Below, one piece after another: positions 42,371 to 50,902 of a stretch of DNA of 64,000 bases; position 1 is the stretch's first letter, and each line of letters opens with the position of its first letter. The translations under genes and the position numbers were made by a program. This DNA is from CALEMW01 sp964343835 (GTDB lineage Bacteria > Krumholzibacteriota > Krumholzibacteriia > LZORAL124-64-63), in assembly GCA_964343835.1 (NCBI GenBank), contig CAYFKR010000006.1, forward strand, positions 124,001 through 188,000, written 5' to 3'. The notes beneath the pieces are model-generated. The model saw nothing but the letters and a program-made list of their open reading frames with translations, had not been told where the DNA came from and ran no database searches.

Positions 42371-44137
42371 TCATCGTTTCTTCGAGCCGCTCTTTCCTCC
42401 GCTCTTGGAAGATCCCGAACTCCTGGAACCGCTGCTGCGGGAGCTGCCGCTCGAGTTCGAGCGGGCCGGCGAGGACTTGCTGCCGCCGGACTTCCGGACG
42501 CTCGATCCCTTGGAGCTGGAGGACGTCGTGCCCTTGGACCGGTTGCTCGAGCCGGACGAGCGGTTGGTCCTCGGCTTCACGGCCGGCCGGCCGGAACCCT
42601 TCATGCTCCTGGGCTTGACCGTGGGCGTCCGCGAGGGCTGCTGGCTCGAGGTGCCGGGCTTGGGCTTGACGGCCCGCGTTCCGGTGCTGCCGCCGTTCCA
42701 GATCCGGGACCCGCGCGACCGGGGTTCCACGGGCTGGACGCGGGGAGTGTCGCGCTCGCCGCCGCGCCGCGGATCGGGTCGGACCTGCACGCCCGGGGAG
42801 TTGGAGGACGGCCGGGCGGGCTTGTCGGTCCCGCGACGGACGGCCTCGCCGCTCGTCGTGTTGGGGTAGCGCGTCGGCACCCGGATCCCCGTCCTGGACT
42901 CGGTCCGTGTGGGCTTGGTGAAGGTCGTGGGCTTGCGCTTGGCGGGCGGCACGTTGGCATAGGACTCGCGGGTCGGCTTGCCGCCCTCGGGGCGTCGGCC
43001 GTCCGTCTTCACGAGCTTCTCGCGTCGCTCCATCGTCTCGCGGACGTCGGAAGACGGGCGCGGGTTCTTCACCAGGGACCTGGGGTGGCGGTAGTCGCTG
43101 TTGTCGGCCACCTCGCGGTACCGGGTCCCCTTGGACAGCGGGCGGTGCCTGCGACTGCCGCTCTTGTAGCGGACCCAGACGTCGCCGCTCCAGTAGGGCG
43201 AATAGCTCCAGCAATACGGATCCCAGCCCCAGCTCCAGGCGAAGGTGTACCGGGGCCACGTGTACCACGGGCGGTACCAGTAGTTGATCCAGGGCCGGTA
43301 GGTCCAGGGATCCACGTAGTAGTAGACCGGGTAGTAGTAGGCCGGGTAGTAGCCGTAGGTCGGGTACCACTCGTTGCCCCACCCGTAGTCGTGGCGGATG
43401 GTGATCGTGCAGGAATCGTCGTACGGATGCCAGTCCATGTCGTCGTCGTGGCACTGCGAGCAGAGATAGCGCGGATGGTCCACGGGACGGCCCACGTACC
43501 AGCTCGTGTAGTTGGTCACGACGAAGTCCTCGGGATCCTCGAGGCCGGTGACCTCGAAGTTCACGTCGTTCATGGCGAGGAACGGGTCGCCCGCCACGTA
43601 GTAGTTCCGGGGCTCGTCCTCCACCTCATGGTGGAAGTCGATGTCGAGACCGCGCAGGTCGAACGGATAGGCCGAGACGATCACCTGGACGTATTCGATC
43701 CCCTCCTCGCCGGACGTGCGGATGCGCCGGCTGCCGGGAGCCGGCAGGTTGTAGGTGTGATGCGCGAACACGAAGCCGTCGTCGAGGCGGCTCCGGGGCC
43801 ACAGCACGTCGACCTCGCCCTCGGCGTCGATGCGGTAGACGACGGCGTAGGCGTCGTGGTTGGTCTCGAAGTGCAGCCGGACGGACTCGCCCTTGCCGTA
43901 GGTCTCCCCGTCCTCGCGGTCGTGCCAGACGTTCACGCGCAGGGGCTGCTGCTCGTAGCCGCTCCACCCGCGGTTCATGGCGTCCTGGAGCGACGCGTCC
44001 TGGGCCTTGGCGGTCACCACGCCCAGCGCCAGGGAGACGACGGCGATCACCAGGCCCAGGGTCAGGGCGTCGGCCCTGCGGTCCCTGCGGAGATCGGCGG
44101 TCGTCGCGTCGGTTCTACGTGCGTTTCGCTGTCTCAT
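42371..44137 (-). CDS. DUF4384 protein with CxxCH motif, aromatic-rich segment and long basic Ser/Gly tail
   Basis: A 588-aa exported protein of very odd composition. After a basic N-terminus and a hydrophobic helix (LGLVIAVVSLALGVVTAKAQ) comes a DUF4384-like domain (about 67-165: VNVWHDREDGETYGKGESVR, later VDVLWP). Next is a single CSQCH (226-230), the haem-attachment pattern CxxCH. Residues 251-320 contain 31 Tyr/Trp out of 70, and residues 330-588 are a low-complexity Arg/Lys/Ser/Gly/Pro tail. ATG 44137 has GGAGG 6 nt upstream. It follows the lipoprotein gene by 23 nt and is therefore probably under the same sigma-54-type promoter. The tail suggests binding to a polyanion (polysaccharide, nucleic acid or LPS), but this is inference. 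Confidence 0.72.
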   Translation of the reverse strand: MRQRNARRTDATTADLRRDRRADALTLGLVIAVVSLALGVVTAKAQDASLQDAMNRGWSGYEQQPLRVNVWHDREDGETYGKGESVRLHFETNHDAYAVVYRIDAEGEVDVLWPRSRLDDGFVFAHHTYNLPAPGSRRIRTSGEEGIEYVQVIVSAYPFDLRGLDIDFHHEVEDEPRNYYVAGDPFLAMNDVNFEVTGLEDPEDFVVTNYTSWYVGRPVDHPRYLCSQCHDDDMDWHPYDDSCTITIRHDYGWGNEWYPTYGYYPAYYYPVYYYVDPWTYRPWINYWYRPWYTWPRYTFAWSWGWDPYCWSYSPYWSGDVWVRYKSGSRRHRPLSKGTRYREVADNSDYRHPRSLVKNPRPSSDVRETMERREKLVKTDGRRPEGGKPTRESYANVPPAKRKPTTFTKPTRTESRTGIRVPTRYPNTTSGEAVRRGTDKPARPSSNSPGVQVRPDPRRGGERDTPRVQPVEPRSRGSRIWNGGSTGTRAVKPKPGTSSQQPSRTPTVKPRSMKGSGRPAVKPRTNRSSGSSNRSKGTTSSSSKGSSVRKSGGSKSSPARSNSSGSSRSSGSRSSGSSKSGGKSGSKKR

Positions 44138-44160
44138 CGCTCACCTCCTCGTTCCGGCGC

Positions 44161-45030
44161 CTAGAAACTGATGAATTCCTGAAGGGCGCCGATGCGCTCC
44201 GGGTTGGCCGGGGCGCGCAGTTCGGGGTTGTCCTCGTCGACCTGGTAGGCCCAGTCGATGCGGACTCGTCCCGATTCCAGGGCAGTGACCTGGAACTTCG
44301 CGAAATGGATGCCGTGGTCGGCGATCATGACGATGTAGGAGTGGCCGGCGATCAGTTCGGCGCGGCCGGCGGCGGAGTAGCCGTCGCGGGGCGCCCAGTC
44401 CACCCACTGCAGCTGGATGGTGCCGTAGTCCTGAAGCTGGACGTCGTCGTCCGCGGCCACGATCCAGGGGATCCCGTCCCCATCGAATTCCACGTACATG
44501 TCCACGGCCGGGTCGTTCCAGGGCCTCGCCACCGACTGCAGGTCGGAGAAGTCGAACCCGCCCATGGTGCCGAGCTGCCCGAAGCGGTCGTACATCCACA
44601 CGTCGTAGCCCTCGGGGCGCGGCGTGTCGAAGACGTCCTCGTAGCTCAGGGCGCTCTCGTTGCCGCTCTCGTCCACCGAGAGGACGGCGTAGTAGTAGGT
44701 CTCGCCGTTGACGACGTCGTAGTCGTCGAACCAGTGCAGCAGCGACCCGGAGTCGTAGTTCTCGTTCCAGCGAACGGTGCCGACGTAGTGGTACTCGTAC
44801 GGATCGGCGATGCTCGGGTCGTTGCGGTAGATGTCGTAGGCGACCAGGTCGGCCTCGTCGATGTCGTTCCAGTAGACCGTGACCATCTCGTCGCCGGTCA
44901 CGGTGAACACGCCGGTGGGCACGGCGGGGGCGATGTCGTCGACGGTATCGCAGCCGGACACAGCCGCCAGCGCCAGGACCGCCCCCAGCAGGAGCAGCTT
45001 CACGTGGTTGCGTCGTTCCGTCGTCCTCAT
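44161..45030 (-). CDS. Fibronectin type III-like lipoprotein, first gene behind a sigma-54-type promoter
   Basis: A 289-aa lipoprotein: signal sequence VKLLLLGAVLALAAVSGC with Cys27 as the lipid site. Then follows a fibronectin III-like domain (VPTGVFTVTGDEMVTVYWND ... VAYDIYRND ... YYYAVLSVDESGNES) and a second beta-rich half (WMYDRFGQLGTMGGFDFSDL). I chose ATG 45030 since GGAGG lies 7 nt upstream; a longer opening to 45114 would pass through the promoter. The TGGCAC/TGC promoter at 45066-45081 lies just upstream. Together with the DUF4384 gene it forms a two-gene unit. Function unknown. Confidence 0.78.
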   Translation of the reverse strand: MRTTERRNHVKLLLLGAVLALAAVSGCDTVDDIAPAVPTGVFTVTGDEMVTVYWNDIDEADLVAYDIYRNDPSIADPYEYHYVGTVRWNENYDSGSLLHWFDDYDVVNGETYYYAVLSVDESGNESALSYEDVFDTPRPEGYDVWMYDRFGQLGTMGGFDFSDLQSVARPWNDPAVDMYVEFDGDGIPWIVAADDDVQLQDYGTIQLQWVDWAPRDGYSAAGRAELIAGHSYIVMIADHGIHFAKFQVTALESGRVRIDWAYQVDEDNPELRAPANPERIGALQEFISF

Positions 45031-45065
45031 GGTCACACCTCCGTTCGGTCGTTCGCCCCCCTTAT

Positions 45066-45081
45066 CGCAGGAACGGTGCCA
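45066..45081 (-). promoter_or_regulatory. Sigma-54-type (-24/-12) promoter of the lipoprotein-DUF4384 unit
   Basis: On the minus strand TGGCACC (45081-45075), four bases, then CTGCG (45070-45066), giving the invariant GG-N10-GC spacing. The expected start site, about 12 nt on, leaves a leader of roughly 25 nt with a good ribosome site before ATG 45030. Two dyads lie just upstream: GGCTG/CAGCC (45096-45108) and ACGGCCGT (45113-45120); they could be activator sites. The sigma-54 activator gene 45799-48894 is the nearest upstream gene. Confidence 0.65.
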
Positions 45082-45095
45082 CCTTGGCGCAATGC

Positions 45096-45122
45096 GGCTG
45101 AAACAGCCATACACGGCCGTAT
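45096..45122. promoter_or_regulatory. Two short dyads upstream of the -24/-12 promoter
   Basis: GGCTG-AAA-CAGCC at 45096-45108 and the palindrome ACGGCCGT at 45113-45120, within extended ATAC...GTAT sides. Their position, 15-40 nt upstream of the -24 element, is closer than most enhancer sites, so a role in activator binding is only a suggestion. Confidence 0.3.
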
Positions 45123-45242
45123 CCAGCGCTTCAGGGTGTGTTCGGAGTTGTGACGTCGCCCCGGTTCAGGGCCCTGTGGAGGAGTATCTTGTCCTCGCCG
45201 GGATGCAATGCGTGTCCACGAGAGGACGCGGCGATCGGACAC

Positions 45243-45322
45243 AAAAAAAGAAAGAGCCACAGCCCAGGAGAAGCTGTTCCGGCACCGAGTCTCGCCCCTT
45301 CGGCGCCGGGTGGCTCTTTCTT
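45243..45322 (-). terminator. Terminator-like structured RNA with branched stem
   Basis: An outer 13-bp stem, AAGAAAGAGCCAC (minus strand 45322-45310) with GTGGCTCTTTCTT (45260-45248), encloses a strong 10-bp hairpin (45279-45288 with 45300-45309) and a smaller one, and runs into seven T (45249-45243). The inner hairpin pairs fully as RNA only in the minus sense (one G-U; it would be a C-A mismatch in the plus sense). It lies 43 nt past the stop of the gene remnant at 45365-45610, so it is best read as that gene's surviving terminator, although the branched shape is unusual. Confidence 0.6.
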
Positions 45323-45364
45323 AGGAGATTCTGTCTGTCCGAAGGCATCGGACGGGGAACGAGT

Positions 45365-45610
45365 TCACGATTTTCGGCACCCGATTCGGGATTCGAGCTG
45401 GACCCCACCTCCAAATCGTTCCGTAACGAGCCTTCTTGTTGAAAACCCCTCATCCAGCCGGTTGACGATGAGGATGTGAACCGCGTTCCCCTTCCGAATG
45501 TCTGCCTTCTCGTAGGCCCTGCCAATTACTGTCCCTGCAACTGACTCCGGGCTTCCTGCCCCTCCTATTGCAGTCGGCGTGCCATGAGAAGAAATGCTAT
45601 CAACTCTTTT
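45365..45610 (-). pseudogene. Probable 3' remnant of a decayed surface/tail-like protein gene
   Basis: An open frame of 81 codons with no convincing start codon (it begins right after an in-frame TGA). It reads SISSHGTPTAIGG, then AGSPESVAGTVIGRAYEKAD and GNAVHILIVNRLDEG before a stop at 45365. The pattern around GTVIGRAYEK ... VHILIVNRL resembles the C-terminal end of secreted or tail-fibre-like proteins that finish GxVIGKALE ... VLVxL. I think this is the end of a once longer gene. The assignment rests on memory of the pattern and needs a database search. A -24/-12-like sequence (45569-45584) lies inside it. Confidence 0.38.
45569..45584 (-). promoter_or_regulatory. Second sigma-54-type promoter candidate, inside the gene remnant
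   Basis: TGGCACG (45584-45578), four bases, CTGCA (45573-45569) on the minus strand: exact GG-N10-GC spacing and a nearly full match to the consensus. A transcript from here would run about 310 nt to the terminator-like structure at 45243-45322. Because it overlaps what looks like former coding sequence, it may be a chance match. Confidence 0.4.
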
Positions 45611-45798
45611 TCAACTCATTACACATCAATGTGTTAGAAGGGCAGATGCCTGGATCGACAGATCACAGCATCAGCATGATCATCAACATCGTTCATACCA
45701 ATTAAGGGCTGAGCGCGTAAACCCCGACGCAGCAACACGATACGATTGTCAATTTCGTTAATAGCAGGATCGGGATCTTGAGAGGGGGATCGGGAGGG
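45611..45798. other. AT-rich intergenic stretch downstream of the sigma-54 activator
   Basis: About 190 nt, the most AT-rich part of the window. It contains the short dyad ACACAT-ca-ATGTGT (about 45621-45634) and no recognisable gene. I see no clear terminator for the activator gene. Confidence 0.35.
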
Positions 45799-48700
45799 TC
45801 AGGAGGAACCGAGGCCGTACATCCTGATCTTCTTCAGAAGATTCGGATAGCTGATCCCGAGCAGGCGCGAGGCGTGGGACTTGTTGCCACCGGTCACCTT
45901 GAGGGCATGGGCGATCTCACGGCTCTCGACGGAGCGCAGGGTCTCCTTGAGGGGAGCCACGGGCTCGCCGTTGTCGTGATCCAGGGCGAGGCCGGCGATC
46001 CTCGGGGGCAGGTACTCGAGGCGGAGCATGCTGTCGCCGTTGGCCAGCACGATGGCCCGGTTGAGGGTCTTCTCCAGCTCGCGCACGTTGCCGGGCCAGT
46101 CGAAGCGGACCAGGGCGTCCATGAAGGCCGTGGTCATGCCGGGAGCCTCGGCTTCGGTGCCCTTGACGTAGCGGTCGATGAAGTAGGGCGCGAGCAGGGC
46201 GATGTCGTCGGCGCGGTCCCGCAGGGGCGGCACGAGGATCGGGAAATCCAGGAGCCTGTAGTAGAGGTCCTCCAGGAACTCGTTGCGGTCGACCATCTGC
46301 TTCAGGTCGCTCTTGGTGGCGCACACGATGCGGACGTCCACGGCCTGCTCCTTGGTGGAGCCCACCGGACGCACGACCTTGGTGTCCAGGAAGTGGAGCA
46401 GCTTGCCCTGCATACCCAGAGGGAGCTTGCCGATCTCGTCCAGGAAGACGGTGCCGCCCTCGGCCTCCACCAGCAGGCCCTTCTTGTCGCCGTAGGCGCC
46501 GGTGAAGCTGCCCTTGACGTGGCCGAAGAGCTCGCTCTCGATGAGGGCCTCGGGAATGGCGGCGCAGTTGATGGACTGGAACCTCTCCCCCGACCGCTCG
46601 CTGAGGGCGTGGATCGAGTAGGCCAGCAGGCCCTTGCCCGTACCCGTCTCGCCGTGCACCAGCACCGTCAGCTCGCTCGGGGCCACCTTGGTGACCAGTC
46701 CGAGCATCTCCAGCATGTCGCTGTTGCCGGTGATGATGTTGTCGAAGCAGTCGATGCGCTCCTGGACCTTGACCGTGGCCCGGTCCCGGGTCTCCTCGCA
46801 GACGTAGCGACGATCCGCCAAAGCCAGGGCCAGGAAGCCCATGGAGGTGGTCAGGAATTCCAGGGACGGTTTGAGGGAGATTCCCTCGGGAGCGGCGTTG
46901 CTCAGGCCGAGGCCGAGCACGCCCAGGGTCCGGTCCTTGAGGTTGACGGGCACCAGCAGGGCGCTGCGCAGGGCCAGGGATACGCCGGGCACGGCCCGCA
47001 GGATGTCCTGGTCCTCGTCCAGGCGGGTGACCAGCACGGGACCGGGCTCCCCGTCGGCGCTCCGGCCGCCGAACCAGCCGGCGATGTCGGAGGCGAGGTC
47101 CGCGGGGATGCCCTGGCAGGCGTCCATCCTGGTCACGGCGCCTTCGGCGCCGAGCAGGGCCACGAAACCGCAGTCGGCCCCGGTGCGGTTGAGGGCCGAC
47201 CGCAGCACGGGCATGAGGTCGAGTTCGGGCTCGCCGCGGCCCCGGACGAAGTCCGACACGGACGAAACGGCGGAGACGTGCTGCTGGAATTCCTCCATGC
47301 CGCCCACGACACCCTGCTCCGCCCGTCGGCGGAGGCCGGCGGCGATGCCGCCCAGGGATCCGCCACCGGTACCGGCGATCCGCTCCAGCTCGCTGACGGC
47401 GATCAGGACCTCGTCGTGGAGATCGAGCCGCAGGAGCACTTCGGCCAGGCCCACCTGGAGGCGGCTGAAGAGGTCGTCGCTGGTGCGGGCGCCGTCTTCC
47501 TCCAGGCACTGGTCCAGGAGCTGGCGCAGCATGCGCAGCGTGCTTTCGGTGGCCTTGTCCAGCACGGCGTCGAGATGGGCCAGCACGGCCTCGCAGGTCT
47601 GGCGCGGCAGGTTCTGGGCGCGGAAGACGCGCTCGGCCTCGCGGAAAGCCTCGTCCGCCTCGTCCAGCTGGTCGAGGCTGACGCAGGCGGTGCCCAGGGC
47701 CAGGTGGCAGAAGCCGATCTCGTAGTCCTCGCCGCAGGAGGCGCAGACGGCGATGGCCGCCTTGGCGGTCTCCGCGGCCTTGTCCCAGGCGCCCTGCAGG
47801 GCATAGGCCTCGGCGCAACGGCGCAGGAGCTCGCCTTCGAGATCCGTGACGGTGCCGATCTCACGGGTGCGTTCCAGACCGAGACCGTAGTTGTAGAGGG
47901 CCCGGTCGTACTCGCCGCGGCGCAGCAGGATATCGCCCATGTATTCGTCGGCGATGGTGGCCTCGCGCAGGAAGCCGGACTGGTCGGACAGGTGCTTGCC
48001 CTCGAGGATCATCTCCTCGGCGCGCACGAGGTTGCCGTCGAGCATCTCCAGGTAGCCGAGGGCCAGGTTGGCCTTGGCCTGGCGGTCGACATCGCCGAGG
48101 CTGCGGGCCAGGCGGAGGCTCTTCTCCAGGCTGGCGCGGGCCTCGCCGTGGCGTTCGGCCTTGCGCAGGATGATGCCCTCGTTCAGGTAGAGTCGGGCCA
48201 GCAGGTGGGTGGCCCCGTGGGCGTCGGCCATGCGGATGGACTTGGCCTGGTGGTCCAGGGCTCGTTCCCAGCGGCAGGCGTTCTTCAGGAGCAGGGCGAG
48301 GTTGTTGTACAGGATCGCCATGCCCAGCTTGTCGTCGATGCGGCGGTAGGTGGCCAGAGCGTCGAGGTAGAATTCCTCCGCCTTGTCCAGGCGACCCAGG
48401 CGATAGTGGCACACGCCCATGGTGGTCTGGAGGTTGGCCACCTCGCGGTGGTCGTCGGTGACGGCCAGGACCGTGAAAGCGTGCTTGGCCACGCGCAGGG
48501 CGTCCTTGTAGGCGCTGCGCTGGGTGAACAGGCAGGCCTGGCGCCCCAGGACCGGGGCCAGCTCCCGCTGGCGGTCGTCCGGTGCGATACCGATGTCGGA
48601 GTCGAGGAGATCGAATGCCTGATGGAGCAGTTCCTCGGTCAGGACGAGGTCGCCGACGTTGAGGGCCGCATCCATGCTCTTGCGGAGCACGTGCAGCGAA

Positions 48701-48894
48701 CGCTGGGGATCCCCGGTGAGATCCGCTTCCGCGTCCAGGAACTGCTTGTAGTAGTCGAGGGCCGACGAGAATGCCGATGCTTCGAAGTGCAGGTCGCCGA
48801 TTTCCTGCAGACGCAGTCCCGCCTCGCGGTCCGCGGAAGGTCTTCCGCGCCCGGAACGGCGGTCCTGGTTATCGAAGTTGCGATCCATCGACAT
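45799..48894 (-). CDS. TPR-GAF sigma-54-dependent transcriptional activator
   Basis: A 1031-aa enhancer-binding protein. Residues about 25-500 are helical repeats of TPR type (DLHFEASAFSSALDYYKQFL; GVCHYRLGRLDKAEEFYLDA; GDILLRRGEYDRALYNYGLG). About 530-700 is a GAF-like sensor region. About 720-975 is the AAA+ domain with Walker A GETGTGKG, the sigma-54 contact loop GSFTGA (a Ser variant of GAFTGA), Walker B GGTVFLDEIG and the WPGNVRELE motif. A Fis-type helix-turn-helix closes it (GGNKSHASRLLGISYPNLLK). There is no receiver domain, so the signal likely enters through TPR or GAF. It follows the small exported protein gene by 85 nt and probably shares its promoter. The -24/-12 promoter at 45066-45081 is an obvious candidate target. 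Confidence 0.93.
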   Translation of the reverse strand: MSMDRNFDNQDRRSGRGRPSADREAGLRLQEIGDLHFEASAFSSALDYYKQFLDAEADLTGDPQRSLHVLRKSMDAALNVGDLVLTEELLHQAFDLLDSDIGIAPDDRQRELAPVLGRQACLFTQRSAYKDALRVAKHAFTVLAVTDDHREVANLQTTMGVCHYRLGRLDKAEEFYLDALATYRRIDDKLGMAILYNNLALLLKNACRWERALDHQAKSIRMADAHGATHLLARLYLNEGIILRKAERHGEARASLEKSLRLARSLGDVDRQAKANLALGYLEMLDGNLVRAEEMILEGKHLSDQSGFLREATIADEYMGDILLRRGEYDRALYNYGLGLERTREIGTVTDLEGELLRRCAEAYALQGAWDKAAETAKAAIAVCASCGEDYEIGFCHLALGTACVSLDQLDEADEAFREAERVFRAQNLPRQTCEAVLAHLDAVLDKATESTLRMLRQLLDQCLEEDGARTSDDLFSRLQVGLAEVLLRLDLHDEVLIAVSELERIAGTGGGSLGGIAAGLRRRAEQGVVGGMEEFQQHVSAVSSVSDFVRGRGEPELDLMPVLRSALNRTGADCGFVALLGAEGAVTRMDACQGIPADLASDIAGWFGGRSADGEPGPVLVTRLDEDQDILRAVPGVSLALRSALLVPVNLKDRTLGVLGLGLSNAAPEGISLKPSLEFLTTSMGFLALALADRRYVCEETRDRATVKVQERIDCFDNIITGNSDMLEMLGLVTKVAPSELTVLVHGETGTGKGLLAYSIHALSERSGERFQSINCAAIPEALIESELFGHVKGSFTGAYGDKKGLLVEAEGGTVFLDEIGKLPLGMQGKLLHFLDTKVVRPVGSTKEQAVDVRIVCATKSDLKQMVDRNEFLEDLYYRLLDFPILVPPLRDRADDIALLAPYFIDRYVKGTEAEAPGMTTAFMDALVRFDWPGNVRELEKTLNRAIVLANGDSMLRLEYLPPRIAGLALDHDNGEPVAPLKETLRSVESREIAHALKVTGGNKSHASRLLGISYPNLLKKIRMYGLGSS

Positions 48895-48979
48895 TGTCCC
48901 CCGGCGAGAAGGCGGGCAATTCGATCACTGACGTGGATGTCGTTCTCTTTGTCCCCTGTCGCGTGTCCTTCGCGAGGCC

Positions 48980-49300
48980 CTAGTGGGCCGCCACGAGCAG
49001 CCAGGCCAGCAGCATCTGCAGCTGGAACCAGGCGTCGGCATCGTCCTCGTCGATCAGGCTGCCCGAGAAGCCCGCGGTTCCGCCCAGGTTGTTGACGGGG
49101 CCGCGGTTGCCGGTGATCCCGTCGTCGGGATCGCCGAATTCCTGATACACGCCGCCATCTCCGAGGTCGGAGATCTCGGTCGAGCCGTCCTCGAGGACGT
49201 CGGCGACGAGCGGCATGGATTCGTGGGCTGCCAGGACGGGAAGTGCCTGGAACGAGAACACGATGACGAGGAGAACGAGAAGGGTTCTGATTTTCTTCAT
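48980..49300 (-). CDS. Small exported acidic protein, unknown
   Basis: A 106-aa protein with a clear signal peptide (TLLVLLVIVFSFQALPVLAA), a short acidic/glycine-rich middle (LEDGSTEISDLGDGGVYQEF; DPDDGITGNRGPVNNLGG) and a hydrophobic C-terminus (WFQLQMLLAWLLVAAH). It is preceded by a strong TTGACA-N17-TATCCT promoter and followed after 85 nt by the sigma-54 activator gene on the same strand. I do not recognise a family. Its size, export and neighbour make it a candidate signal or sensor partner of the activator, which is inference only. Confidence 0.68.
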   Translation of the reverse strand: MKKIRTLLVLLVIVFSFQALPVLAAHESMPLVADVLEDGSTEISDLGDGGVYQEFGDPDDGITGNRGPVNNLGGTAGFSGSLIDEDDADAWFQLQMLLAWLLVAAH

Positions 49301-49384
49301 GGCTCCACCCCACCAGTAAACCGGGACCGGGTCCTTCGATGGTCCACCGTCGGCGGATCCTCTCCGGTCCCATACGTTTTCACA

Positions 49385-49409
49385 AGGATACGGACATGAC
49401 GACGCCGTG

Positions 49410-49413
<4 letters not shown>
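49385..49413 (-). promoter_or_regulatory. Sigma-70-type promoter for the small exported protein and sigma-54 activator
   Basis: TTGACA (49413-49408), exactly 17 nt, TATCCT (49390-49385) on the minus strand. The TGA inside TTGACA is the stop codon (49412-49410) of the response-regulator gene. About 85 nt of leader remains before ATG 49300. Confidence 0.65.
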
Positions 49414-50792
<1,379 letters not shown>

Positions 50793-50798
50793 GCCGGT

Positions 50799-50803
50799 CT
50801 CCT
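50799..50803 (-). promoter_or_regulatory. Ribosome binding site supporting a TTG start for the response regulator
   Basis: AGGAG on the minus strand, 6 nt before TTG (50792-50790). No in-frame ATG or GTG with a comparable signal is near, and the receiver domain begins at once with YTVLVVDDE. Confidence 0.6.
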
Positions 50804-50902
50804 GTCTGCCGCTGGACGCGCGGCGGATGTCATGGGATGGTACCGGCCACAGGTTGCAGCCGCGCCGCGCGGACTGTCAAGCCCATCCACGACGGAGACG
50901 CC

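Noticed and set aside
45243..45322. Possible glycine riboswitch, because the minus strand contains CGCCGAAGGGGC
   Set aside because: The rest of the aptamer (the CUCAGG and AAAAGGA half) is missing, and the motif is consumed by a stable 10-bp hairpin. The neighbours have no glycine link.
45380..45420. tRNA-like T-arm (CTCGAATCCC) on the minus strand
   Set aside because: No flanking 5-bp stem, D-arm, anticodon arm or acceptor stem could be built around it.
45166..45525. 119-codon minus-strand frame across the intergenic region
   Set aside because: Its translation is Ser/Arg/Pro-rich with no pattern, and it runs through the terminator-like structure; the frame at 45365-45610 is the more protein-like one.
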